Assembly (NCBI GenBank): GCA_963377175.1
Contig: CAUJNA010002924.1
Coordinates: 256,468-320,467, forward strand
Direction of reading: 5' to 3'
DNA from: Effrenium voratum
Lineage: Eukaryota; Sar; Dinophyceae; Suessiales; Symbiodiniaceae
DNA: 64,000 nt
Shown: in pieces, positions 28,956 to 38,936 of the stretch
Position numbering within the stretch: position 1 is the first letter of the stretch
Layout of the letters: every line of letters begins with the position of its first letter
Position numbers and translations under genes: made by a program
Notes under the pieces: model-generated
The model's input: the letters and a program-made list of their open reading frames with translations, nothing else
Database searches by the model: none
What the model was told of the DNA's origin: nothing

Positions 28956-29900
28956 ATGTTAAAAAATATCACCTTTATTAATATGGCAAATATTAATAAA
29001 AATGATATAATTAGAAAAATCTATCATGACAAAAGCGGGTATGGAAGCATTGCGACAACCTATAAGGATGCTAAGCAAAGGGAACAAAGCATAACCTTAA
29101 ACGATGTTAAAGAATGGTTTCAAAAGAACATAGAACAGAAGAAGCAATTAAGAGGCAAAAATTCATTTATTGCTCCACATCCATACTTTGAATTTCAATT
29201 AGATTTATTTTTTATTAATGACATACCCAATCAAAAATTTAAAGTGGGGATGGTTTTAATTGATATATTTACCAGATATTCTACAGTAATACCTATTAAA
29301 TCAAAACAACCGCCTGACATATTAGCGGGAGTAATGGAAGGGATGCAGAAAATGAAAGGCAAACCAGAAATTATTTATAGCGACGAGGAAGGCAGTTTAT
29401 ATAATAAAACAGTTGAAGATTATTTCAAAGAAGAAGGAATAGAATTATACCGCACAAGAGGACATCCTAATTTTGCGGAGCGTTTCATTAGAACCTACAA
29501 AGATATGTTATATAAAAGGGTTGAAAAAGATGAAAAAGAAGGAAGGGACAATATACAATGGATAGATTATAATTTTGAAATATTACTAACTTATAATAAT
29601 AAAATGGAACATTCAAGCATAGGAATGACACCAGCGGAAGCATTGAAGGAGAAAAACAATTATAAAGTAAAAATGAAAATGGCAACCGAAGCAACTAGAA
29701 CCCGTAAATATCCTGAAATTAACATAGGCGACGAAGTGAAGATTTACAGAAAGAAAGCAATAACTGAAAAGGAAAGGAGTAGTAATTGGTTGCCTGCAAA
29801 ATATAAAGTTGAAAGGATTGAAAAAAAGTTAGGACAAACATATTTTTATTTAGAACATAACACGCGACCATTCTTAAGATTTGAAATTTTAAAAGTTTAA
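28956..29900 (+). CDS. rve-type integrase (Polinton family)
   Basis: A 314-residue DDE integrase that joins the TIR ends to host DNA. Numbering from the ATG at 28956, the catalytic residues are D83 (FQLDLFF), D143 (IYSDEEGS) and E175 (NFAERFIRTYKDML). The N-terminal helical block SGYGSIATTYKDAKQ then ITLNDVKEWF is typical of Polinton and PLV integrases. The C-terminus (GDEVKIYRKK then WLPAKYKVERI) has the SH3-like or chromodomain-like pattern. A later ATG at 28983 is equally plausible as the start. It produces the kind of short target duplication seen at the provirus ends. Confidence 0.93.
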   Translation: MLKNITFINMANINKNDIIRKIYHDKSGYGSIATTYKDAKQREQSITLNDVKEWFQKNIEQKKQLRGKNSFIAPHPYFEFQLDLFFINDIPNQKFKVGMVLIDIFTRYSTVIPIKSKQPPDILAGVMEGMQKMKGKPEIIYSDEEGSLYNKTVEDYFKEEGIELYRTRGHPNFAERFIRTYKDMLYKRVEKDEKEGRDNIQWIDYNFEILLTYNNKMEHSSIGMTPAEALKEKNNYKVKMKMATEATRTRKYPEINIGDEVKIYRKKAITEKERSSNWLPAKYKVERIEKKLGQTYFYLEHNTRPFLRFEILKV

Positions 29901-29926
29901 AAAATATATAGTTTTTGTAAAAATAA

Positions 29927-29956
29927 ATTTCTTGTAAAAAAAATAGTTAAAGAAAT
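29927..29956 (+). promoter_or_regulatory. Inverted-arm promoter motif, copy 4
   Basis: ATTTCTT, GTAAAAAAAATAGTTA, AAGAAAT; 30 bases long, ending 32 bases before the polymerase ATG at 29989. Confidence 0.75.
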
Positions 29957-29988
29957 ATTATTATATCATTATTATATATAGTATAATT

Positions 29989-32900
29989 ATGTCTAAGGCT
30001 TTGGAACGAAACATTGGATATTTAACAGTGCTAAGGCGGAAGTCATCACGGACAGCAAAACATTCAGACCTTAAAAAAATAGATAGAGTAATTAATTTAT
30101 ATACCGAGAGGAAGATTTCAAATGTTACAACAGCTGAAAATTTAATCAAGGGTTTAACTTCTACTGACACAAAAGTTTATGATAAAACATATCAAAAATA
30201 CAAGGATAATATTAAGAAATTCAAGGAAAATAAACCCTTAAATCAACGAATGGCAGAAGCAAGGACAAATAAGGAGACGGGAGGGAAACTGAAGATAGAT
30301 AACGACTCAGGAGGACCAAGAGCAAGGGAAGGGAAAAGTAAATATTTTGTTCAATTTATGTTATACATATCAGAGCACAAAGACAGGAGAACCATAAAGT
30401 CCAACTATGCATTCAAACACAGACAAAATTTATTTTTTGTGAAACGATACGATAATTTTACTGCTACAATTAAAGCCACTGCATTTTCTAAAGATATCAT
30501 AGGTAAAAGAATATTTAAAATGATAGGCGACCCCAATACAGAATATGGAATAAGAGGTGACACAGGAAATATCGAGTTTTCTAATACACTAGAACTATTA
30601 CGAACTGACAAAAATTTTAAAAAAGATTATGAACAGATGACGGCATTTTATGACGATATAGAATGTATTAAAATATTATCAGTAGATATGGTAAATAAAG
30701 ACGGCGACAAATTTGACATTCTTACAGAAAATTTAAGGGATGCTACTAATGTTTCAATTTTTAATAGGTATATACATACACCTTTAAGGATGAACGAAGA
30801 CACCATACATAAAGCAATTAGCAAGGGTAATTATATCGATAATGAATGCTGGATTAATGCATTAACTGATTTTTACAGTGATACAATTATGAACGAAAGA
30901 ACCCGTAATAGACTAACTAGAGAAAAAGTAATTGAAATTATAGGTAGAGATAACTTTGGCGAAACGGGGGCAACCATTCAGGAGATGGAGGCTGTATTTA
31001 AACAGTTTAAAATTCCATGCAGAATTTATGATTGTTGCAATAAATTAATTTATAAATGCGACCCCGATATAAATAGTAGGCACATCAAACCATTTTATGC
31101 AATGGTCAAAAACAGTCATATTTACGCAATGAATCACGACTTAAAAAGCATTCAACAGAAACAATTAATAACCAAGATACCAACTGTCAAAGCTTCAACC
31201 GACTACTATATTAATGAAAGAGAGGAACCACCGCTTTATAGAATGATAAAAAATATTGACGATATACTAAATATCAAAGTTGATGAAAAAACAAAAGAGA
31301 TATATTTAGTATCCGAAGACAATAAGTTATCTGAATTATTTTTCAATTTAGTTAATAGTGGCTACGAACCAAGAATTAGATTTCAAGCTGGTATTATATC
31401 AGAAATAAAAATGAAATTTAACAAAACAATATATATAATAAAAACACAAAATTTAATAAAAACTTCTGCAGATGGATGCATTGCAGTATGTAATGAAACT
31501 ACATATAACAATATGAATAAAGCAATGTTTAATTTTAATAAGTCATTGTTTAACTTATCTCATAAATCGTTTTATAATGACATTGATATTCAAATTTTAG
31601 ACGAAGCCAGAACAGTTGTTCCATCTGGCTTATTGTGTGATAGCAGAGATATCAAAAATGAAATCGAAATCGATATATCAAAAGCATTTACTCATGCGTT
31701 TATTACTATATCAGAAATACCAGTATTTAATCAATTTGACATATGGCGAGCGTTTGATGATACAACTGATATTTATGACCTACACGACTTAACGTTATAT
31801 TATATAGAAAAGAAAACTACTATACTAAAACGGACAGGAAGAATGCTATTTAATAAAAAATATTGCTTAATATATGGTGTATTTTTGAAACAACTAGATA
31901 ACATGACAAGAGAACGAATTAATATTTTATACTTTAAACAACCTTCATTTATTCACAAAGTTGAACATAAAAATATTGTTAATGAACTTTGGAACACAAA
32001 CATTAGCGAAGACAATGAGGAAGATAAATGTATAAAAAAACTGGTCGCAAATGTTAATTATGGACTTTTAGAAAAGGGGGGAGCAACTGACCAGAAGAGC
32101 ACAGTGTTTAAAAATCTTAAGGAAGCTTTAAACTATCAGGCAGAGTATGGAGGTAAAATACATAAATTAACACATTTCACGACAGAACAAATTACAGTAG
32201 ATGAAGAACAATATACAGCAGAAGAAGAACAGGCGTCATATTATATACTTAATGTAAAGGACACATCACGCTTAAGGAATGGTTTTAGGTATGTAAAAGA
32301 GCTACTGCTTCAATACCATAATTTTAGAATGTATCAAGATTATTCTAAGTTATATCAACATGGCATTAATGTGTTCAGTGTCAAAACAGATGCGTTTACA
32401 ATAGCGCGATCGGATATAACAAAAGCAAGAGAGCTTTTAATCTTTAATAATGAAATAGGAGGTTGGCGAGTTTCAAATGACGAATATATTAAGTTTCCTA
32501 CTGTAGATTATGAAATTACACAAAACGAATTAATACAAATACCAATTTATGAAAGTAAAACTATTGATATAGTAGATGAATATGACACAGATAATATTAT
32601 AGAAATTATTGAACAAAATAATCCTATTATGATTCGTGGAGCACTACCGGGCACAGGAAAATCATATATATGTCAAAAAATGGTTGATAAAAATTATAAT
32701 GTAATTTTTATTTGTCCTACTAATAAACTATTACAGGCATTCGAAGGCGAAGCAATGACAATAAATAAATTTTTCGGTATTAATTATGGAGATGCTAAAT
32801 TAGAACCATTTGATTTTACAGATTTTGATGTTATAGTATTTGACGAAGTTTATTTTAGTAATTTAAATATATATTGGAGAATAAAACAATTTGTAGAACA

Positions 32901-33909
32901 GAATAAGCACAACAAAATTATAATAGCAACAGGAGACACCAAGCAGTTAAAACCAGTTCAAGAGATAACAAATACTCGAGACTATGAAGTATATACTGAT
33001 AACATTATAGATAACATTTTTGAATATAATATTTTGTTAAAAGAATGTAAGCGACTTAACACACAGGAAGATAAAGATAAACTAAGAAATATTAAAATTG
33101 ATATTTTTGAAAATAAATTACCTATTATGAAAGTTATTGAAAAATACTTTGAATATACAACTGACATAAGCAAATCAATCAACAACATAGCATTTTTAAA
33201 TACAACTTGTAAAAATGTATCAAATGAAATTAGAAAATTAGAAAATAGAAAAGATGAATATGAAGTAGGAGAATTTTTAATTTGTAGAGAATATACAACA
33301 ACTAAAACATCAGTTTTTAATGTAAATTTCAAATATAAAATTGTTCATATTGGAAGCGATGGAATATTTACGTTGAAAAATGTTAAAACTGAAATTCTAC
33401 AGTCTTTGCCAGTTGATAAAATAAGAAGTAATTTTATATTTGCATATTGCTCGACTTGTCATTCTGCCCAAGGCAGTAGCATTGATGACACCATAACAAT
33501 TTTTGATTATAACCATTTTTTGGTAAAGAATTATCCAGAATGGATATGGACTGCAATTACAAGGTGTAGAGATTTAAACAAAGTCAAATTTTATAAATAT
33601 ACGAAAGATATTGATGATGTATTTAATCAAAAATGTATTATGAGTTATTTTGAAAGGAAAATATTAAATTACAAAGAACAAGACAGGAAAGCCAAAAGAA
33701 CAATACCTAAAGAAGGTTATGTAAATGCGCAATGGTTTTTAAATAATATCACTAATCAATGTAATTACTGCGGATGCGGTTTTTCTATGGATATTAAAAA
33801 CGGTAATATAATGACAAATCTGACAGCGCAACGTAAATCAAACGAGTTGTCACACGAACTGAATAATATTATTCCTTACTGTGTTAGATGCAATTGTAGT
33901 TGTAAATGA
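29989..33909 (+). CDS. Family B DNA polymerase-SF1 helicase fusion with extra domains
   Basis: A 1306-residue replication protein. Residues about 280-390 look like a papain/OTU-type peptidase: NECWINAL (C287) and NSHIYAMN (H377). A family B polymerase palm follows: motif A EIDISKAFTHAF (D562), motif B KKLVANVNYGLL (N690, Y691, G692) and motif C SVKTDAF (D801, with K-T-D in place of D-T-D). The SF1 (Pif1/RecD-like) helicase has Walker A GALPGTGKS (884-892), Walker B VFDEVY (D952, E953), motif III TGDTKQL (981-987), HSAQGS (1158-1163) and ITRCR (R1192). The end has Cys pairs at C1258/C1261 and C1298/C1301 around H1289 (HELNNIIPYCVRCN), an HNH-like zinc domain. No 3'-5' exonuclease motifs were seen. 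It should replicate the linear genome. Confidence 0.9.
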   Translation: MSKALERNIGYLTVLRRKSSRTAKHSDLKKIDRVINLYTERKISNVTTAENLIKGLTSTDTKVYDKTYQKYKDNIKKFKENKPLNQRMAEARTNKETGGKLKIDNDSGGPRAREGKSKYFVQFMLYISEHKDRRTIKSNYAFKHRQNLFFVKRYDNFTATIKATAFSKDIIGKRIFKMIGDPNTEYGIRGDTGNIEFSNTLELLRTDKNFKKDYEQMTAFYDDIECIKILSVDMVNKDGDKFDILTENLRDATNVSIFNRYIHTPLRMNEDTIHKAISKGNYIDNECWINALTDFYSDTIMNERTRNRLTREKVIEIIGRDNFGETGATIQEMEAVFKQFKIPCRIYDCCNKLIYKCDPDINSRHIKPFYAMVKNSHIYAMNHDLKSIQQKQLITKIPTVKASTDYYINEREEPPLYRMIKNIDDILNIKVDEKTKEIYLVSEDNKLSELFFNLVNSGYEPRIRFQAGIISEIKMKFNKTIYIIKTQNLIKTSADGCIAVCNETTYNNMNKAMFNFNKSLFNLSHKSFYNDIDIQILDEARTVVPSGLLCDSRDIKNEIEIDISKAFTHAFITISEIPVFNQFDIWRAFDDTTDIYDLHDLTLYYIEKKTTILKRTGRMLFNKKYCLIYGVFLKQLDNMTRERINILYFKQPSFIHKVEHKNIVNELWNTNISEDNEEDKCIKKLVANVNYGLLEKGGATDQKSTVFKNLKEALNYQAEYGGKIHKLTHFTTEQITVDEEQYTAEEEQASYYILNVKDTSRLRNGFRYVKELLLQYHNFRMYQDYSKLYQHGINVFSVKTDAFTIARSDITKARELLIFNNEIGGWRVSNDEYIKFPTVDYEITQNELIQIPIYESKTIDIVDEYDTDNIIEIIEQNNPIMIRGALPGTGKSYICQKMVDKNYNVIFICPTNKLLQAFEGEAMTINKFFGINYGDAKLEPFDFTDFDVIVFDEVYFSNLNIYWRIKQFVEQNKHNKIIIATGDTKQLKPVQEITNTRDYEVYTDNIIDNIFEYNILLKECKRLNTQEDKDKLRNIKIDIFENKLPIMKVIEKYFEYTTDISKSINNIAFLNTTCKNVSNEIRKLENRKDEYEVGEFLICREYTTTKTSVFNVNFKYKIVHIGSDGIFTLKNVKTEILQSLPVDKIRSNFIFAYCSTCHSAQGSSIDDTITIFDYNHFLVKNYPEWIWTAITRCRDLNKVKFYKYTKDIDDVFNQKCIMSYFERKILNYKEQDRKAKRTIPKEGYVNAQWFLNNITNQCNYCGCGFSMDIKNGNIMTNLTAQRKSNELSHELNNIIPYCVRCNCSCK

Positions 33910-33933
33910 TAATAATTTAAATAATATTTTAAT

Positions 33934-33962
33934 ATTTCTTGTAAAAAAGTATTTAAAGAAAT
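33934..33962 (+). promoter_or_regulatory. Inverted-arm promoter motif, copy 5
   Basis: The same 29 bases as copy 1 (15186-15214), in opposite orientation, ending 26 bases before the ATG at 33989. Confidence 0.75.
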
Positions 33963-33988
33963 AAAAACTATATATAATTATAATAGAA

Positions 33989-34513
33989 ATGGTGGAAACC
34001 GAAATCAATAATTATATCAATAAGAAATGCTACAACTGTTGCCACTTCAAAAAGGAAAATATGGAATTATATAAATTAAATTTACCTAATGGAATAGTTA
34101 ATAATATTATTGATTATTCTTTGGGTAAAGAAAATATATGCAGAACATGTAAAAAATGGAGATATTACCAAGACGCAATCGAATATAATTTAGATATTAA
34201 AAGGTTTAATGAAAGAAATGTTGAAGATGACATTTTGATATTTTTAACTGTGTATAAAATACCACCTTATGATTATGTTAGAGTATTTATGAAAATCAGT
34301 AAGAAAAAGTATGAAATGATTGAATGCATATTATGGATGTTGGAGTATCAAAGAAAAGAAGGGTTTGATGTGAAAAAAAACATTAAATCATATATTGAAA
34401 GTGAAAAGTTTAATGTTAAAAATACAGTGAGAGATATTAATAGTATTATTAAAATGATGTATGAAAGAGGAACGATATATCAATTAAATAGTTATCCTGA
34501 ATTTAAATTATAA
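33989..34513 (+). CDS. CxxC zinc / F-box-like protein at right end of provirus
   Basis: A 174-residue protein read outward to the right TIR, its stop overlapping the TIR edge by five bases. C14/C17 (CYNC), then LYKLNLPNGIVNNIIDY (28-44), then C51/C54 (CRTC) reproduce the layout of the 316-residue protein at 28004-28954. The LP-x-x-I-VNNI core also resembles the left terminal gene. The remainder is helical. Zinc plus F-box-like elements would fit an adaptor to host ubiquitin ligase or another host factor; this is inference. Confidence 0.78.
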   Translation: MVETEINNYINKKCYNCCHFKKENMELYKLNLPNGIVNNIIDYSLGKENICRTCKKWRYYQDAIEYNLDIKRFNERNVEDDILIFLTVYKIPPYDYVRVFMKISKKKYEMIECILWMLEYQRKEGFDVKKNIKSYIESEKFNVKNTVRDINSIIKMMYERGTIYQLNSYPEFKL

Positions 34514-35003
34514 CCATACTATGATTATAACATTTATACCCTTATATGTTATAATTATAATGTAAGTATAGCGTTTTATATATTGAAGATAAAATCCTAC
34601 AAGGCGGGCCATGCGCAACTCCGGAATATCCAAAATTTCGAAAAATGATTAATTATTTGTCTTCTCATTGAATTATTGAAAATGTTGTTTCTTATTGAAT
34701 AATTCTTCTTAAAATGATATATATATTTATCTCTTTTGAAAAAACTATATTTTCTAAAATATTTTGGAAAATGTGTGTTTTTGAAAATAAACATGTTTAG
34801 GTGTATTGATTTTTTCAAAAAATAATTCAATTTTTGTTTTGGTATGCAGTACTAAAAAAATATTTATCAAAATGTGTTTAGACTGTTTCAAAAAATGTTT
34901 TAAAATGGCTGTTTTGGTGCGCTTATTCAAAAAATGCAAAAAATCCTAGGGTAGACCCTAGACTTTTGAGTCCGGAAAAAGTTGCGCATGGCCTGTCCTA
35001 ACT
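34509..35003 (-). repeat. Right terminal inverted repeat
   Basis: Mirror copy of 14074-14568, ending CCTAACT at the host junction. Its inner edge overlaps the last five bases (34509-34513) of the rightmost gene. The near identity of the arms suggests recent insertion or homogenisation during replication. Confidence 0.95.
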
Positions 35004-35008
35004 CTAAG
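35004..35008. repeat. Target site duplication, right copy (CTAAG)
   Basis: Partner of 14069-14073. Removing the provirus and one copy gives a predicted empty site reading CTTCTCCC TTCTAAG TGTGCAAA. Confidence 0.75.
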
Positions 35009-35847
35009 TGTGCAAACTCGGGGTGTCCCTTCAAAGTGTGCCACGCAAGTGGGTGTGTTTGCTTCTTGACCAGTTTTTCTTAGTGTCTTTGTTTTGTGCT
35101 TGGTTTTGGGAAACACAAAGCAAAGCCACCATTTCGGGTTCTCCCTTATTTTGAGACAAAGCCTTCTGAGCCTTGTTGAGATTTCACATTTGTTTTCACT
35201 TGGTTCGCCTTTGCCGGGCTGGAACAACAGCCATGTTACCCTATGTGTATTCCCTTCTGCGGGGTTTCAAAGCGGAAATCAAATAGTCCTTTGGAGGTAG
35301 CATGCGGTTGGCCCCTTCTTCAATTACGGCTTTAAAACTCCAAAACCTGTGGGATTTCCCTTAGATTACAGAACCAGTCAGCCGCAGGAAATCCCAAGGG
35401 AGGTGAAATGCGATTGACTCAGCTACCCAGTGCCCCTGGTTTGCCTTCTCCGCGATTCTTTGCTCGGAGCTGAACTCCACCTCCCTGGGATGGAGTTGGT
35501 CAAAACATGGTTGTTGTTGGGAAACATGTTACATTTGTGCTTATTGTGGCTAAGTGGGAAATCCCCACCTAACTGCTAGAATTTAAATTGTTGCTCCCCT
35601 TCCAACGTCAACCAAGAAAATGGTGTATCCCCCTTTTGGATGGGTGTTAAAGGTGAACCAAACAGAAACACATCGATTTCTACTTGGAGAAGGTCACGCA
35701 TGTCCCTGGAAAAATGGATCGGTTTTTCTCAACATGGTGGAGTTGCGTTCCTGAAATAGAAGGGAACGTCACAAGGAGACCAACCCATGTTGGTTTGCCT
35801 GTAAGAAACACCTTTCAGGTTCAGGTACACTCGGCGACTTGGCTCAC

Positions 35848-35882
<35 letters not shown>

Positions 35883-37214
35883 CAGGGCCCTTCAACTACC
35901 GCGCCAACTCCCGGGTCCGTTTCGACGAAAGTCCCCGTGGGGAGAACAGGCCGTCGACGCGTCACTCGCGGAGAACGTGTTGTTGTTTTTTTGAGGAAGG
36001 AATCCCCATACAAAGTAGACACCGGGATGGAAAGCTCACGTATGGGCATCGCGGAAATGCTCCTTCTAAGGCTTGGAGGTATTACGTTCTGGAATTGCCT
36101 GCTTAAATGATCTGAATGGGCTCGAGGTTCAGGAGGAAACGAAACCATGCACACGTGGGGTTTGCAATCTTGGGGCATGTTGAAAGTTCATTCATCAGAA
36201 AACCCTTATACTCTGGGTTGACGAGTCCAGGAATTCACCCAGACTATTAATTGTAAGTAGCCATAAAAAAGTATTCATCTTAAATCTCACGTAGAAAAGT
36301 CTGTTTACCTACCAAAGTTTCAAGTGGCAGCACTGGGAAGAGCAACCAAGCCTTCCCCATGTTTGCTCGTTGTTGAGTCCCTAACTTGGGGTCGGTAGGG
36401 ACGGTCGTGGACCGAGGGAATTGATGTAGCCTTGACAAGGCTTTCTCTGCAGGGAATCCTGATGGCTCGCATGAGGAGTTTTGGCAGTCGGGAGTCCACA
36501 GGTAAAATCAGACTGTATCATCTTAATGGCGGTGCAGTGCCGTGTTTGACTCGCACTCAGCGACTCAGCGCGCTGACTACTGAGAAAAATGCTCCCATGA
36601 GCCGGCTGAACACTGTCGGCTGGGAGTCTGGGAGTGTTCCATTTCCAGCATTCCGAAACGCATATCTTCCCATCCATTTCCATCCATGTTCCTTGATTCC
36701 GTCCTTTGTTTTTTCCAAGCATCACACCGGTTCTCACTTCCTGAACTCATGAACTTCAAGCTTTTTGGGTAACAATGGCAAATACAAAGAGCTTTTCGGC
36801 CTTTCGGCCAATCTTTTGAACATTGCGCGTGTGAACCTCTAGCCTGGATTCCTCAACCTTCTGGACTCTACGGCCGTTTCCCCACACCAAGGATGACCTC
36901 TAAAATGGGGCCTACCAATCCACCAGGGAGATTCATCCTAGGTCGACACCATCAATAGCAGCTATAGCACCATCAGGCCCCCCACACCCATGACCCCCCA
37001 CCCATGATCTCTAAAATGGGCCCAGCCGTCAGGAAGCTTTGGGAAAAACCGCGAGTTGCGTAGCAGTTTGACGGTCGACGTCCGCCAGGACAGAGTTCCG
37101 GCGCCAGGGCTCTGCTGCCGCCAGCGCCTTCAGTGCCTGACACTCGAATTCCAGCCGCAGGCTATGGCAGCAGAAACGCGGCCGTGTGTCTATCCTTTTG
37201 GCTTCCCTTTAACG
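35009..37214. other. Host DNA flanking the provirus on the right
   Basis: It contains a dispersed repeat near 35510-35620 (also near 50452-50525 and 57257-57375) and a 32-base poly-T run at 35849-35880, which may be a retroposon tail or an assembly-sensitive spot. No gene is supported. Confidence 0.5.
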
Positions 37215-38647
37215 CCACCAAATATGGGTACTCTCAGGTGTGGGTCTTTTGGTAATCGGACCCAAGATGGTGGCTATCCTCTTGGTTTCTCTTTGAAGGC
37301 AAAACAGGGCATGGGTGGCCTCAGGTGTGTGTGTGTGTGTGTCTTTTTGAGGAATCGCACCCAAGATGGCGGCTATCCTCTTGGTTTCTCTTTAAAGGCA
37401 AAACAGGGCATGGGTGCCCTCAGGTGTGTGTGTGTGTGTCTTTTTGAGGAATCGCACCCAAGATGGTGGCTATCCTCTTGGTTTCTCTTTAAAGGCAAAA
37501 CAGGGCATGGGTGCCCTCAGGTGTGTGTGTGTGTCTTTTTGAGGAATCGCACCCAAGATGGTGGCTATCCTCTTGGTTTGTCTTTCAAGGCAAACCAGGG
37601 CATGGGTGCCCTCAGGTGTGTGTGTGTGTGTGTCTTTGAGGAATCGCACCCAAGACGGTGGCTATCCTCTTGGTTTGTCTTTAAAGGCAAAACAGGGCAT
37701 GGGTGCCCTCAGGTGTGTGTGTGTGTGTGTCTTTTTGAGGAATCGCACCCAAGATGGTGGCTATCCTCTTGGTTTCTCTTTAAAGGCAAAACAGCGCATG
37801 GGTGCCCTCAGGTGTGTGTGTGTGTGTCTTTTTGAGGAATCGCACCCAAGATGGTGGCTATCCTCTTGGTTTCTCTTTCAAGTCAAAACAGGGCATGGGT
37901 GCCCTCAGGTGTGTGTGTGTGTGTCTGTCTTTCTGAGGAATCGCACCCAAGATGGTGGCTATCCTCTTGGTTTCTCTTTAAATGTCTTTTTGAGGAATCA
38001 CACTCAAGATGGCGGCTATCCTCTTGGTTTCTCTTTAAAGGCAAAACAGGGCATGGGTGCCCTCAGGTGTGTGTGTGTGTCTTTTTGAGGAATCGCACCC
38101 AAGATGGTGGCTATCCTCTTGGTTTCTCTTTAAAGGCAAAACAGGGCATGGGTGCCCTCAGGTGTGTGTGTGTGTGTCCTTTTGGAGGAATCGCACCCAA
38201 GATGGTGGCTATCCTCTTGGTTTGTCTTTCAAGGCAAAACAGGGCATGGGTGCCCTCAGGTGTGTGTGTGTGTGTGTGTCTTTGAGGAATCGCACCCAGA
38301 TGGTGGCTATCCTCTTGGTTTCTCTTTAAAGGTAACACAGGGCATGGGTGCCCTCAGGTGTGTGTGTGTGTGTCTTTTTGAGGAATCGCACCCAAGATGG
38401 TGGCTATCCTCTTGGTTTCTCTTTAAAGGCAAAACAGGGCATGGGTGCCCTCAGGTGTGTGTGTGTGTGTGCCTTTTTGAGGAATCGCACCCAAGATGGT
38501 GGCTATCCTCTTGGTTTCTCTTTAAAGGCAAAACAGGGCATGGGTGCCCTCAGGTGTGTGTGTGTGTGTCTTTTTGAGGATCCCCCCCAAGATGGTGGCT
38601 ATCCTCTTGGTTTCTCTTTAAAGGCAAAACAGGGCATGGGTGCCCTC

Positions 38648-38746
<99 letters not shown>

Positions 38747-38936
38747 GAGGAATCGCACCCAAGATGGTGGCTATCCTCTTCTTGGTTTCCCTTTAAAGTC
38801 AAAACAGGGCATGGGTGCCCTCAGGTGTGTGTGTGTGTGTCTTTTTGAGAAATCGCACCCAAGATGGTGGCTATCCTCTTGGTTTCTCTTTAAAGGCAAG
38901 ACAGGGCATGGGTGCCCTCAGGTGTGTGTGTGTGTT
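37215..38936. repeat. About 95-bp minisatellite with embedded (GT)n
   Basis: About 17 head-to-tail units of 90-100 bp, each containing GAGGAATCGCACCCAAGATG, CTATCCTCTTGGTTTCTCTT, CAGGGCATGGGTGCCCTCAG and a (GT)n run. One unit carries an expanded (GT)n of roughly 90 bp at 38652-38742. Long frames here are artefacts of the repeat. Confidence 0.92.

Larger units (their letters stand above)
14074..35003. mobile_element. Integrated Polinton-like virus (complete provirus)
   Basis: A 20,930-bp AT-rich island in a much less AT-rich host sequence. It is bounded by 495-bp inverted repeats beginning 5'-AG, and the pentamer CTAAG sits immediately outside both ends. Inside are the hallmark genes of Polinton-like viruses: double-jelly-roll major capsid protein, jelly-roll minor capsid protein, A32-like packaging ATPase, rve integrase, and a family B polymerase-helicase. 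About 22 frames are open, packed tightly in strand blocks with gaps of tens of bases, and none is visibly broken. Polintons and mavirus-type elements are known to leave 5-6 bp duplications and to have TIRs starting with AG, which fits. I see no adenain-like protease as a separate gene. Confidence 0.95.

Noticed and set aside
35849..35880. Poly-T run as evidence for a retroposed gene copy
   Set aside because: No target duplication or coding relic is visible beside it, so it is noted only as a homopolymer.
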